DNA of 64,000 nucleotides from the NCBI GenBank assembly GCA_021826035.1, contig JAKBBE010000006.1, positions 1 through 64,000 on the forward strand. The letters are read 5' to 3'. Shown here piece after piece: positions 34,557 to 43,670 of the stretch. How positions within the stretch are numbered: position 1 is the stretch's first letter; the number at the start of each line of letters is the position of its first letter. The stretch comes from Pseudomonadota bacterium (GTDB taxonomy: Bacteria > Pseudomonadota > Gammaproteobacteria > Steroidobacterales > Steroidobacteraceae). Under the pieces are notes generated by a model. That model ran no database searches and was not told the origin of the DNA. It saw only the letters and a list, made by a program, of their open reading frames with translations. The position numbers and the translations under genes are program-made.

Positions 34557-36206
34557 TCAACCGGCGAAAATCACCAGCGCGATCAGCACCACGCCGGTCA
34601 CGACCACGGCCAGACCGAACAGCACCGAGACCACCGTCAGCCCCTTCGACGGTGGCGGCACGATCGACGCTTGCAGCTTGCCCTCGCGCACCAAGGCCTC
34701 GTATTGCAATGGCCGTTCCTCCTTGAAGCGCTCGAGCGGCACGCGACCGGTGAGAATCGACACGTCGATCGGGAATTTCTCGGGGCGGAAATGATTGTGG
34801 AAGAAATGGAAGATGAAGATGAATCCGGTCGCCAGCAGCGCCTCCTCGGAGTGCACGATGAAGGCGACATTCAGCGCGATTCCGGGCACGAAGCGTGTGA
34901 AGAACACCGGGGCGGCGAGCATCAGACCGGACACGCCGATCATGGCGACGCCCCAGAACACCGCCCAGTAGTCGAACTTCTCCCAGTACGTCCAGCGCCC
35001 CATGCGCGGCTGCGGCCCGAGGTAGAGGAACCAGCGGAAGTTGCGCCCGATGTCGCGGATGTCCTGGGCGTTCGGCACCAGGGAGTCAGACCCGAACAGC
35101 GCGTAACGCTGTTTCTTCACCATGGAGCGGTAGGCGAGATACAGCAGGTGAAAGAGGAAATACCCGAAAGTGATGCCACCGTTCACCAGGTGAATGGCAC
35201 GCATCCGGGCCGGCCCGCCGAAGAATCCGCTGAGGGCCTCACCCCACCCCGTGGTCGGGTGCATCAGAGCGAGGCCCGTCAGCGCGAGCAGCATGAAGCT
35301 GAGAATGACGATGAGGTGCGTGAGCCGGTCGATGACGGTGAAGCGCTGAATGTGCGGTCCGCCGAAGTGCACGAGCGGCGGGAGTTCCCCGCGCAGTCGG
35401 GCGACCAGGCTGCGCTGCAGCCACAGCAGGGTGTGCAGGCCGAAGAAGCCGAATACCCCGGCGAGCAGCGCCACCATGAAATAGTGGGTGTAGGTGAGCC
35501 ACCGGGAATGGGCCGGGTCGTCGAGGCGCGGATGCGGATCGTAACCGGCGAGTCCGGCACGGGCACCGGCATGACAGCGGGCGCAGGTGGCCGCTCGGTG
35601 CTCCGCGGAGAGTCGCGAGCCGGGCTGATCGGGCGCCCGTGCCCGGTGCGGATCGTGACAGTCGGTGCACCCGGGGGCTCGCTTCAGGCCGAGCGCCGCC
35701 GCTTGCCCATGGGGGGTGCTCATGTAGGACCGATACGCCTGCGCATGACAGGTCGCGCAGGTCCGGGTGAGGTGCCCCCGGAACGTCGGGCTGGAAACCG
35801 GGACGACATCGTGGCTGCCGTGGCAGGTCGTACAGGTCGGAGGCGAGCGCTCTCCGGGCCGCAGCGGTGCGAGCGCAGCGTGTGACCCGTGCGCCAGCGC
35901 CTGTCCCTGTCGCCGGTGGCAACTGGCGCAGGCCACCGCAGGTACGCGCGCCGGATGGGGCAGTGCCCGGATGCTCGAGTGGCAGCTGACGCAGGTGAGA
36001 CCGCCGTGCACGGAATGCGCCAGTACGGCCGGATCGATCTTCGGTGCCCCCATCAGTCCGCTGGCATGACAGGCGAGGCACTGCGCGTTACCCGGCGGCG
36101 CGAGCGTTGGCGGCGCGGACGCGCGCAGCGGTGTCGCCGCACCGAGAGCCGCCAGGGCGGTCAGTCCGATCAGCCAGCGCAGACCACGGTGCAATCGGGT
36201 GCTCAT
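34557..36206 (-). CDS. Multiheme cytochrome c / cytochrome b fusion, candidate inner-membrane quinone oxidoreductase
   Basis: A 549-residue protein. After a signal peptide (LIGLTALAALGAATPLRASA), residues about 35-230 carry seven CxxCH motifs: CLACH, CVSCH, CASCH, CTTCH, CATCH, CTDCH and CARCH. The C-terminal 300 residues are membrane helices of a b561/FdnI-like cytochrome b, with His residues in YTHYFMVALLAG, IDRLTHLIVILSFMLLALTG, IHLVNGGITFGY and GFIFIFHFFHNHF. This is a CbcL/CymA-like solution: heme b at the quinone site and c hemes in the periplasm. It would connect menaquinol to the small cytochrome c and MtrA. The ATG at 36206 gives a clean signal peptide; the frame continues upstream without support. 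It is divergent from hypC. Confidence 0.87.
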   Translation of the reverse strand: MSTRLHRGLRWLIGLTALAALGAATPLRASAPPTLAPPGNAQCLACHASGLMGAPKIDPAVLAHSVHGGLTCVSCHSSIRALPHPARVPAVACASCHRRQGQALAHGSHAALAPLRPGERSPPTCTTCHGSHDVVPVSSPTFRGHLTRTCATCHAQAYRSYMSTPHGQAAALGLKRAPGCTDCHDPHRARAPDQPGSRLSAEHRAATCARCHAGARAGLAGYDPHPRLDDPAHSRWLTYTHYFMVALLAGVFGFFGLHTLLWLQRSLVARLRGELPPLVHFGGPHIQRFTVIDRLTHLIVILSFMLLALTGLALMHPTTGWGEALSGFFGGPARMRAIHLVNGGITFGYFLFHLLYLAYRSMVKKQRYALFGSDSLVPNAQDIRDIGRNFRWFLYLGPQPRMGRWTYWEKFDYWAVFWGVAMIGVSGLMLAAPVFFTRFVPGIALNVAFIVHSEEALLATGFIFIFHFFHNHFRPEKFPIDVSILTGRVPLERFKEERPLQYEALVREGKLQASIVPPPSKGLTVVSVLFGLAVVVTGVVLIALVIFAG

Positions 36207-36256
36207 CGCCCGCGCAGCATCCTGGAGGGCGCCGTGCGGGTCGATACGTACGTGTC

Positions 36257-36279
36257 CGTAACGGCTGCGGAGAGTTACG
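36257..36279. promoter_or_regulatory. Inverted repeat in the hypC / multiheme-cytochrome divergent region
   Basis: CGTAAC (36257-36262) and GTTACG (36274-36279) form a perfect inverted repeat with an 11-base spacer in the 134-base divergent control region. It is followed by ATTTCGG. A related CGTAG-N6-CTACG followed by TATTCG occurs at about 34124-34145. A shared regulator is possible but unproved. Confidence 0.35.
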
Positions 36280-36340
36280 TATTTCGGTTCACAGAGCGCT
36301 GCGGCACGGTACGGCATCAGTCCTGCGCGGGGTGGGCGAC

Positions 36341-36610
36341 ATGTGCCTGGCGGTGCCCGGAAGAGTTCTCGACATCAATGCGCGCGATCCGCTGCTGCCG
36401 AGCGCACGGGTGGATTTCGGGGGGGTCGTCAAGGACATCAGCCTGGCGTACACACCGCAGGCCCGGCCGGGCGACTATGTCCTGGCGCACGTCGGGTTCG
36501 CCATGACGGTGATCGATGAGGCGGAGGCGGCGCGCACGCTCCAAGCGCTGCGCGAGGTGGCCGCTGCGGTCGAGGCCGATCTGCCATCTCAGCCCGGACC
36601 GCTGCGGTGA
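36341..36610 (+). CDS. hypC: HypC, hydrogenase maturation chaperone
   Basis: An 89-residue chaperone starting MCLAVPGRVLDI. Cys2 is the residue that carries the Fe(CN)2CO unit and contacts the large subunit. VDFGGVVKDISLAY and GDYVLAHVGFAMTVIDEAEA are standard HypC segments. It hands the iron centre assembled with HypD to HynL. It opens the hypCDEXBF operon, and its stop overlaps hypD as GTGA. A longer frame upstream is open but the Met-Cys start is functionally required. Confidence 0.95.
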   Translation: MCLAVPGRVLDINARDPLLPSARVDFGGVVKDISLAYTPQARPGDYVLAHVGFAMTVIDEAEAARTLQALREVAAAVEADLPSQPGPLR

Positions 36611-37752
36611 AGCATGCGACCGAATACCGCGACGGACGCGTGGCCGGCCGCATCGCCGAGCGAATCGCTGCGGAGGCGGCGGCCGGCACCGTGTATCGGT
36701 TCATGGAGTTCTGCGGAGGGCATACGCATGCGATTTCCCGCTACGGATTGGAGGATCTGCTGCCGGAGACGGTGCGCCTGGTGCATGGACCGGGATGCCC
36801 GGTGTGCGTCCTGCCGGTGGGGCGCATCGACACTGCCCTCGAGCTTGCGGCCCAGCCGGGGGTTACGCTGTGCACGTATGGCGATCTGATGCGCGTGCCG
36901 GGATCGGGCGGGGCGTCGCTGCTGCGGGCCAAAGCCGCTGGTGCGGACGTGCGCATGATCTACTGCGCGCTCGATGCCGTCGCCATCGCTCGCGCCGAGC
37001 CGCACCGGGAGGTCGTGCTCTTTGCCATCGGATTTGAGACCACGACGCCGCCGACGGCGCGCAGCGTGCGGCTCGCACAGCACCTGAGCCTGAAGAACTT
37101 CACCGTCTTCTGCAATCACGTGCTGACGCCGGCGGCGATCCAAAACATCCTCGAGAGCCCCGCGCTGCGCAGCCTCGAGCCGGTCCGGCTCGATGGGTTC
37201 ATCGGCCCGGCGCACGTGAGCACGATCATCGGCAGCGAACCCTACACGTTCTTTGCCCAGGAGTTCGCCCAACCGGTGGTGATCTCCGGGTTCGAGCCGC
37301 TCGATGTCCTGCAGTCGGTGTTGATGTTGGTGCGGCAGGTGAATGACGGCCGCCACGAGGTCGAGAACCAGTACGGGCGCGCCGTGCGTGTCGCCGGCAA
37401 CGAACTCGCCAAGGGCGAGGTGGCCGAGGTGTTCGAATTACGCAAGAGCTTCGAGTGGCGGGGGCTCGGCGAGGTCCCCTACAGCGCACTGCGCTTGAAG
37501 GCCACCTACGGCGCATTCGATGCGGAACGGCGTTTCACTCTGCGCGCCGCGGCGGCGCGGGAGGTGCCCGGATGCCAGTGCGGGGCGGTTCTGCGTGGCG
37601 CGAAGGATCCGCTCGAGTGCCGCCTGTTCGGCACGGTCTGCACGCCGGAGAGCCCGATGGGGTCGTGCATGGTGTCCCCGGAGGGCGCGTGTTCGGCGTA
37701 CTGGACCTACAAGCGCTTTCGCACGCGCGCCCCCCGGGAGCACGACGCATGA
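36607..37752 (+). CDS. hypD: HypD, iron-sulfur maturation protein
   Basis: A 381-residue cytoplasmic protein with a [4Fe-4S] cluster that assembles Fe(CN)2CO with HypC and HypE. Conserved features are FMEFCGGHTHAISRYG (about residues 32-47), VHGPGCPVCVLP (with GPGCPVC), NFTVFCNHVLTPAA, DGFIGPAHVSTIIG and the C-terminal cysteines in GCQCGAVLRG, CRLFGTVCTPE and GSCMVSPEGACSAY. Length is normal. GTG start at 36607 overlaps hypC, and the stop overlaps hypE by ATGA, so all three are translationally coupled. Confidence 0.96.
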   Translation: MKHATEYRDGRVAGRIAERIAAEAAAGTVYRFMEFCGGHTHAISRYGLEDLLPETVRLVHGPGCPVCVLPVGRIDTALELAAQPGVTLCTYGDLMRVPGSGGASLLRAKAAGADVRMIYCALDAVAIARAEPHREVVLFAIGFETTTPPTARSVRLAQHLSLKNFTVFCNHVLTPAAIQNILESPALRSLEPVRLDGFIGPAHVSTIIGSEPYTFFAQEFAQPVVISGFEPLDVLQSVLMLVRQVNDGRHEVENQYGRAVRVAGNELAKGEVAEVFELRKSFEWRGLGEVPYSALRLKATYGAFDAERRFTLRAAAAREVPGCQCGAVLRGAKDPLECRLFGTVCTPESPMGSCMVSPEGACSAYWTYKRFRTRAPREHDA

Positions 37753-38792
37753 GTGGACCGTCCTATCGGCCGCTCGATGTGCGCAGCGGGCGTGTCGACT
37801 TGTCGCACGGCGCCGGCGGGCGCGCCATGGCGCAGCTGATCGGTCAGGTGTTTCATCCCGCGCTCGACAACGAGTGGCTGCGCCAGGGCAACGACCAGGC
37901 GGCGTTCGATGTCGAGGGAGGACGCATGGTCATGACCACGGACGGCTACGTCATCTCGCCGCTGTTCTTTCCGGGCGGGGACATCGGCTCGCTCGCCGTG
38001 CACGGCACCATCAATGACGTCGCCATGGCGGGCGCCGCGCCGCGCTTCCTCTCGGCCAGCTTCATCCTGGAGGAGGGGTTTCCGCTGGCCGAGCTCGAGC
38101 GCATCGCGCGCAGCATGGGCGAGGCGGCCCGGGCCGCCGGCATCGCCGTGGTGACCGGGGACACCAAGGTCGTCGAGCGCGGCAAGGCCGACGGGGTGTT
38201 CATCTGTACCACGGGGATCGGGCTCGTACCGGCGGGACTGGAGCTTCGTCCCGAGCGCGTCGGCCCCGGGGACTGGATCCTGCTGTCCGGCTCGCTCGGT
38301 GATCACGGGGTTGCCGTCATGTCGCGGCGGCATGACCTGCAGTTCGAGACCGATCTGGTATCGGACTCCGCGCCGCTGCACGAGCTGGTGCGCGCCATGA
38401 TCGGCGCCGGTGGCGAGGCGGTGCACGCGATGCGTGACCCGACCCGCGGCGGACTCGCCACGACGTTGAACGAGATCGCCGCTCAGGCCGGTGTCGGGAT
38501 GCACCTGCGCGAGGCGGCCATTCCGGTCAAGCCGGCCGTCGCGGCCGCGTGCGAGCTGCTCGGACTCGATCCGCTGTACGTGGCCAACGAGGGGAAGCTC
38601 GTGGCGTTCGTGGCCGAGTCGGCCGCCCCGGCGGTGCTCGCGGCGATGCGCGCCCATCCGCTCGGCGCGGATGCCGCGCTCATCGGGGAAGTGATCGCCG
38701 ATCCGCGCCACTTCGTGCAGATGACCACCGAGTTCGGGGGGGCGCGCATGGTCGACTGGCTCTCCGGCGAGCAGCTGCCACGGATCTGCTGA
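37749..38792 (+). CDS. hypE: HypE, carbamoyl-dehydratase for cyanide ligand synthesis
   Basis: A 347-residue PurM-like ATPase that dehydrates the S-carbamoyl group on its C-terminal Cys to make the cyanide ligand. The essential tail is LPRIC at the very end. Nucleotide-binding and fold segments LSHGAGGRAM, TTDGYVISPLFFPGGDIG, VHGTINDVAMAGA, VVTGDTKVVE and RDPTRGGLATTLNEIA are all present. It receives the carbamoyl group from HypF at 41323-43629 and passes CN to HypCD. It overlaps hypD by four bases and is followed after eight bases by hypX. Confidence 0.97.
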   Translation: MSGPSYRPLDVRSGRVDLSHGAGGRAMAQLIGQVFHPALDNEWLRQGNDQAAFDVEGGRMVMTTDGYVISPLFFPGGDIGSLAVHGTINDVAMAGAAPRFLSASFILEEGFPLAELERIARSMGEAARAAGIAVVTGDTKVVERGKADGVFICTTGIGLVPAGLELRPERVGPGDWILLSGSLGDHGVAVMSRRHDLQFETDLVSDSAPLHELVRAMIGAGGEAVHAMRDPTRGGLATTLNEIAAQAGVGMHLREAAIPVKPAVAAACELLGLDPLYVANEGKLVAFVAESAAPAVLAAMRAHPLGADAALIGEVIADPRHFVQMTTEFGGARMVDWLSGEQLPRIC

Positions 38793-38800
38793 GAACTCGT

Positions 38801-40552
38801 ATGCGCATCCTCTTGCTCGCGCACAGTTTCAACAGTCTCTCGCAGCGGCTGTTCACCGAACTGCGCGAGCGCGGCCACGCGGTGTCGGTGGAATTGGACA
38901 TCAACGACTCGGTCAGCTGCGAGGCGGTCGAGCTCTACGCCCCGGACATCGTGCTCGCGCCGTTTCTGAAGCGACCGATCCCACCGGCGATCTGGCGCAC
39001 GCGACCGTGCCTGATCGTGCACCCGGGGGTCGTCGGGGACCGGGGACCCTCGGCGCTCGACTGGGCGGTGCTCGAGCAGGAACACCGCTGGGGCGTCACC
39101 GTGCTGCAGGCGCAGGCGGAACTGGATGCCGGGCCGGTGTGGGCGAGTGCGGAATTTCCCATGCGCGAGGCGACGAAGTCGAGTCTGTATCAGCACGAAG
39201 TGGCCGATGCGGCGTGCGCAGCGGTGCTGCGGGCGGTCGCGGGCGTGCAGTTCGGCGCCTGCGTGCCGCGCAGCGTGCGCGCGGGAGATCCCTGGGTGCG
39301 GGGGCGGGAACGACCGGTGTGCCGCATCGTCGACCGGCGCATCGACTGGCAGCGGGAGGACACTGCGACGGTGTTGCGCAAGATCCGCAGCGCCGATGGT
39401 TCACCGGGGGTCGCCGATGAGCTCTTCGGCCGCCCGGTGCGTCTCTTCGATGCCCATCCGGCCCGGGCGCTCGGCGGAGCCCCGGGGACGATGCTCGCGC
39501 GCGGTGGCGGCGCTCTGGCGCGGGCGACCTGTGATGGCGCGGTGTGGATCGGTCACGTGCGCGAGGACTCACCTCGAGCGACGGCACACCCCCCCCGCGC
39601 GCTGAAGCTGCCCGCGCAGACGGTGTTCGCCGCCGAGAGCGCGGCGCTGCCCGTGGCCGACGGCTACACGCCCATCCGCTACTGCGAGCGCGGTGCGGTA
39701 GGCGTGCTCGAATTCGATTTCTACAACGGAGCGATGAGCACGGCGCAATGCCAGGCGCTGCGCGACGCCTATGCACAGGCGCTGCGCCGGCCCACCCGCG
39801 TGCTCGTGCTCGCCGGCGGGCGCGATTACTGGTCGAACGGCATTCACCTCGGGATGATCGAGGCGGCCGAAAGTCCCGCGGAGGAGTCCTGGCGCAACAT
39901 CAATGCGATCGACGATCTGGTCCGCGACATCATTCTGACCACCGACCGGTGGGTCGTCTCGGCATTGCGCGGCAGCGCGGGAGCCGGCGGGGTGTTCGCC
40001 GCACTCGCGGCCGACGAGGTGTGGGCCGCGGCCGGCTGCGTGCTCAATCCGCATTACCGGGATCTCGGCAACCTGTACGGATCGGAATACTGGACCTACC
40101 TGCTGCCGCGGCGCATCGGCGCGGAGCGCGCCGCGCAGCTGGTGCACCGGCGGCTGCCGATGGGTGCGGCCGAGGCGCGCCGCAGCGATCTTCTCGAGCG
40201 CGTGCTGCCGGCGCTCGACGCTGCGCCGCTCGAGACGATCTTCAGCTGGGCGCAGGAGCTCGCGCAGGATCGCGCCTTCCCCGCGCGCATCGCCGCCAAG
40301 CGCCGCCGGCGCGCGGCGGACGAGGCTGTGAAGCCGCTCGAGCGCTATCGAGCCGAGGAACTCGAACGCATGTACCGCAACTTCTTCGGCTTCGATCCGA
40401 GCTATCACGTGGCCCGATACAACTTTATCCACCAAGTGCCGAAGTCGCGCACGCCGCTGCATCTGGCGCTGCATCGGGCCGAGCGCCGCGCGGCCCGCCG
40501 GGCGCAGCGACCGGCGGCGGGAGCGACCGACGAGGAGCGCGAACATGTGTGA
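38801..40552 (+). CDS. hypX: HypX/HoxX, CO-ligand-forming hydrogenase maturation protein
   Basis: A 583-residue fusion of an N-terminal formyl-THF hydrolase/formyltransferase-like domain (about 1-260; LIVHPGVVGDRGPSALDW, KIRSADGSPGV) and a C-terminal enoyl-CoA hydratase/crotonase-like domain (about 275-560; VLEFDFYNGAMS, SNGIHLGMIEAAESP, RGSAGAGGVFAALAADEVW, NPHYRDLGNLYGSEYWTYLLP). HypX makes the CO ligand of the Ni-Fe site from formyl-THF through formyl-CoA. It is found in organisms that build active hydrogenase in air. The tail is Arg-rich. It overlaps hypB by eight bases. Confidence 0.95.
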   Translation: MRILLLAHSFNSLSQRLFTELRERGHAVSVELDINDSVSCEAVELYAPDIVLAPFLKRPIPPAIWRTRPCLIVHPGVVGDRGPSALDWAVLEQEHRWGVTVLQAQAELDAGPVWASAEFPMREATKSSLYQHEVADAACAAVLRAVAGVQFGACVPRSVRAGDPWVRGRERPVCRIVDRRIDWQREDTATVLRKIRSADGSPGVADELFGRPVRLFDAHPARALGGAPGTMLARGGGALARATCDGAVWIGHVREDSPRATAHPPRALKLPAQTVFAAESAALPVADGYTPIRYCERGAVGVLEFDFYNGAMSTAQCQALRDAYAQALRRPTRVLVLAGGRDYWSNGIHLGMIEAAESPAEESWRNINAIDDLVRDIILTTDRWVVSALRGSAGAGGVFAALAADEVWAAAGCVLNPHYRDLGNLYGSEYWTYLLPRRIGAERAAQLVHRRLPMGAAEARRSDLLERVLPALDAAPLETIFSWAQELAQDRAFPARIAAKRRRRAADEAVKPLERYRAEELERMYRNFFGFDPSYHVARYNFIHQVPKSRTPLHLALHRAERRAARRAQRPAAGATDEEREHV

Positions 40553-41309
40553 CCACTGCGGCTGTGCCGTGACGGAACCTCAAGAGCCGCTGCACACGCA
40601 CGGTGCTGAGGCATCGAACGTCGAATCGATCGAAGTGCTGCAGGGGCTGCTCGCGGCGAATGATCGGTTGGCGGCGCACAATCGTGCGCACTTCGACGCC
40701 CACGGGGTGCTCGCCATCAACCTGATGTCATCCCCTGGGGCCGGCAAGACGGCGTTGCTCGAGCGTACCGTCGAGGCGCTCGGTGCGCGCTTGCGCATGG
40801 CGGTGATCGAGGGGGACCTTGCGACGGAGAACGATGCGCAGAGGATCCGTGCCAAGGGCATCCCGGCGGTGCAGATCACGACCGGCAATGCGTGCCACCT
40901 GGATGCCCGCATGGTTCACCGTGCGCTCGATTCGCTGGTGCTCGAGGGACTCGACGTGTTGTTCATCGAGAACGTCGGTAATCTCGTCTGCCCGGCGAGC
41001 TTCGATCTGGGTCAGCACCTGGACGTCACGCTGTTGTCGGTGCCGGAGGGCGATGACAAGCCGCAGAAGTACCCGGTCATGTTCCGCGCCGCGGATCTGC
41101 TGTTGATTACCAAGACGGATCTGTTGGAGAGGCTGCCGGAGTTCGAGCCGGCGCGCGCCGAAGCGAACCTGCGCGCGCTCGCGAGCGCCGCGCCGGTGGT
41201 GGCGGTCTCGGCCCGGACTCCCGCGGGCATCGGCCCCTGGTGCGCGTGGCTCGAGGCGGCGCGCGTGGCGCATCGCGCCCCAGTGCACGGCGCGAGCGCG
41301 GATGCGTGA
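40545..41309 (+). CDS. hypB: HypB, nickel-inserting GTPase
   Basis: A 254-residue GTPase. The N-terminus MCDHCGCAVTE contains the high-affinity metal motif CxxCGC. There is no His-rich stretch, so nickel storage is not expected. GTPase motifs are P-loop SSPGAGKTALLE, EGDLATENDA, IENVGNLVCPASFDLG (with metal Cys) and TKTDLLE. GTP hydrolysis drives nickel transfer with HypA. GAGGAGC precedes the ATG by about seven bases. It overlaps both hypX and, at the alternative hypF start, hypF. Confidence 0.96.
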   Translation: MCDHCGCAVTEPQEPLHTHGAEASNVESIEVLQGLLAANDRLAAHNRAHFDAHGVLAINLMSSPGAGKTALLERTVEALGARLRMAVIEGDLATENDAQRIRAKGIPAVQITTGNACHLDARMVHRALDSLVLEGLDVLFIENVGNLVCPASFDLGQHLDVTLLSVPEGDDKPQKYPVMFRAADLLLITKTDLLERLPEFEPARAEANLRALASAAPVVAVSARTPAGIGPWCAWLEAARVAHRAPVHGASADA

Positions 41310-41322
41310 GAGGGCGGTGCGC

Positions 41323-43629
41323 ATGGGCATCCTCACGCCCATTGAGGCGGCGAACACGACCTGGCGGTTGCGTCTGACCGGACACGTGCAGGGGGTCGGC
41401 TTTCGTCCCTTCGTGTACCGGTTGGCGCAGGAGTTCGGTGTCGAGGGCAGCGTGCGCAACCTGCAGGGCGAGGTGGAAATTCTCGCCCGTGCACCGTGCG
41501 AGGTGCTCGAGCGGTTCGAGCAGGCGTTGCTCGAGCGCGCCCCGCCGCTGTCCGACCCGCACCTGAGTGCGAGGGAGTCGGTGGTGACGGCGCCGACGGC
41601 GGGCTTCTCGATCCTGGCGAGCGTCGCCGGCGGCTCGGCGCAGGTGTTCGTCCCACCGGACTCATTCACCTGTCCGCAGTGTCTGGGTGAGCTGACCGAT
41701 CCGCACGATCGCCGCTACCGATATCCGTTCATCAACTGCACGCAGTGTGGTCCGCGCTACACACTCATCGAGGCACTTCCCTACGATCGGGCGAACACGA
41801 CGATGGCCGGCTTCCCGTTGTGCCCGCAGTGCGCCGCGGAGTATGGGGAGATCGGTGACCGGCGCTTTCACGCCGAGCCACTGGCCTGCGCTCGGTGCGG
41901 TCCGGCGGTTTGGCTGGAAGAGCCCGGTGCACCGACGGTGCGCGCCGAGGAGGCGATGGCGCGCGCCGTGGCGTTGCTCAGAGCCGGTGCGGTGGTCGCG
42001 GTGAAGGGGGTCGGGGGCTACCACCTGCTGTGCGATGCTCGCAACGAGGCGGCGGTCGCCCAGCTGCGTCGGCGAAAACATCGGCCCGGCAAGCCGCTGG
42101 CCGTCATGTATCCGCAGCGCGGAGATGATGGTCTTGAGTGCGTTCGGCGGGACGTTGAGTTGACGGTGTGCGAGGCCCGCGCGCTGCGCTCGCCGGCTCG
42201 GCCGATCGTTCTCGCCCGCCGCCGCGCCGCGGCGGATCTGGCCGATCTGATCGCCCCAGGGCTCGGGGAGATCGGGGTGCTCCTGCCGTACAGTCCGCTG
42301 CATCACCTGCTGCTGGGGGATCTCGACGGCCCGATGGTGGCGACCTCGGGTAACTTGAGCGGCGAGCCGGTCATCACCGACCCGGGGATGGCGGCGCGTC
42401 AGTTACGTCCGGTGACGGACGCCATCCTGCACCATAACCGGCCTATCGCCCGTCCGGCAGACGACTCGGTGGTGCGCACCGTGCTCGGCCGCGTGCGCAC
42501 GGTGCGGATCGGCCGCGGGCTCGGCCCCCTCGAACGATCGCTGCCCTGGCGCCTCGATCACCCGGTGCTCGCCACGGGGGGCCAGCAGAAGGTGACCGTG
42601 GCGCTCGCCTGGGAGCAACGCGTGGTGATCTCCCCGCATATCGGGGATCTCGACAATCCACGCGGTGTGGAGGTGTTTCTGCAGGTGATCGAGGACCTGC
42701 AGCGCCTCTACGGTGTGCGTGCCGAGGAACTTCTCTGCGATGCGCACCCGGATTATGCCGCCAGTCGGTGGGCCGTATCGGCGGGCCTGCCGGTGAGCAC
42801 GGTGGCGCATCATCGCGCGCATGCGTCGGGGCTCGCTGCCGAGCACGACCCCGAGGAGCCGATGCTCGTGTTGGCCTGGGATGGCACGGGGCTCGGGGAG
42901 GACGGCACGCTCTGGGGCGCAGAGGCCTTCTGCGGCATCCCCGGCCGCTGGCGTCGCTGCGCGAGTCTGCGTCCGTTCCGCCTGCCCGGCGGTGAGCGCG
43001 CGGGGCGCGAGCCGTGGCGCAGTGCGGCGGGTATCTGCTGGGAGCTCGGTGTGCGCTTGCCCGGGCGGGTCGAGGAGCGAGTGCTGCACGAGGCGTGGCG
43101 AGCCGGTGTCAACGCGCCGCGGACCAGCGCCGCGGGCCGCCTGTTCGACGCGGCGGCCGCGCTGCTGCTCGGGGTCGAGGTGACGAGTTACGAGGGAGAG
43201 GCGCCCATGCGGCTCGAGGCCCTGGCGCGTCAGGCGTCGATCGGCTCAGGGCCCGAACGCGCACCGTCCCCGGCGTGTCTGCGGACCGATGCCGCCGGAG
43301 TGCTGCGACTGGACTGGCAGCCGTTCATCGAGCCACTGTTGTCGACGCCCAAGGATACCGCTCGCGCCGCGTACGATTTCCACCTCGCACTGGCAGAAGG
43401 AATCGCAGCGGTGGCCCGGGCGGTGCGCGCGGAGGGCTTCACGCGCGTTGGATTGACGGGTGGGGTGTTTCAAAATGCGCTGCTGGTCGAACTCGCCGAG
43501 CGGGCGCTCGCCGAAGCGGGATACCGCGTCTGCCTCAACGAGCAGGTGCCCTGCAACGACGGGGGCTTGAGCTTCGGTCAGATCATGGAGTATGCCGGCC
43601 GAATGCGCCGAGTCCGGCCTGCGCACTGA
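41323..43629 (+). CDS. hypF: HypF, carbamoyltransferase for hydrogenase maturation
   Basis: A 768-residue multidomain enzyme that transfers carbamoyl from carbamoyl phosphate to HypE. Domains in order: acylphosphatase-like (GHVQGVGFRPFVYRL, about residues 16-30); two zinc-finger pairs (CPQCLGELTD with NCTQCGP, CPQCAAEYGE with ACARCGP); YrdC-like (VVAVKGVGGYHLLCDARNEA and KHRPGKPLAVM); and Kae1/HypF C-terminal domain (TVAHHRAHASG, LAWDGTGLGEDG, LTGGVFQNALL). ATG at 41323 was preferred for GAGAGGG upstream. ATG at 41302 would overlap hypB by eight bases and is also possible. It ends the hyp operon. Confidence 0.95.
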   Translation: MGILTPIEAANTTWRLRLTGHVQGVGFRPFVYRLAQEFGVEGSVRNLQGEVEILARAPCEVLERFEQALLERAPPLSDPHLSARESVVTAPTAGFSILASVAGGSAQVFVPPDSFTCPQCLGELTDPHDRRYRYPFINCTQCGPRYTLIEALPYDRANTTMAGFPLCPQCAAEYGEIGDRRFHAEPLACARCGPAVWLEEPGAPTVRAEEAMARAVALLRAGAVVAVKGVGGYHLLCDARNEAAVAQLRRRKHRPGKPLAVMYPQRGDDGLECVRRDVELTVCEARALRSPARPIVLARRRAAADLADLIAPGLGEIGVLLPYSPLHHLLLGDLDGPMVATSGNLSGEPVITDPGMAARQLRPVTDAILHHNRPIARPADDSVVRTVLGRVRTVRIGRGLGPLERSLPWRLDHPVLATGGQQKVTVALAWEQRVVISPHIGDLDNPRGVEVFLQVIEDLQRLYGVRAEELLCDAHPDYAASRWAVSAGLPVSTVAHHRAHASGLAAEHDPEEPMLVLAWDGTGLGEDGTLWGAEAFCGIPGRWRRCASLRPFRLPGGERAGREPWRSAAGICWELGVRLPGRVEERVLHEAWRAGVNAPRTSAAGRLFDAAAALLLGVEVTSYEGEAPMRLEALARQASIGSGPERAPSPACLRTDAAGVLRLDWQPFIEPLLSTPKDTARAAYDFHLALAEGIAAVARAVRAEGFTRVGLTGGVFQNALLVELAERALAEAGYRVCLNEQVPCNDGGLSFGQIMEYAGRMRRVRPAH

Positions 43630-43670
43630 GTGCCGCGACCGCCACCGTCGAGGGGGCAACAGGTGATCGC

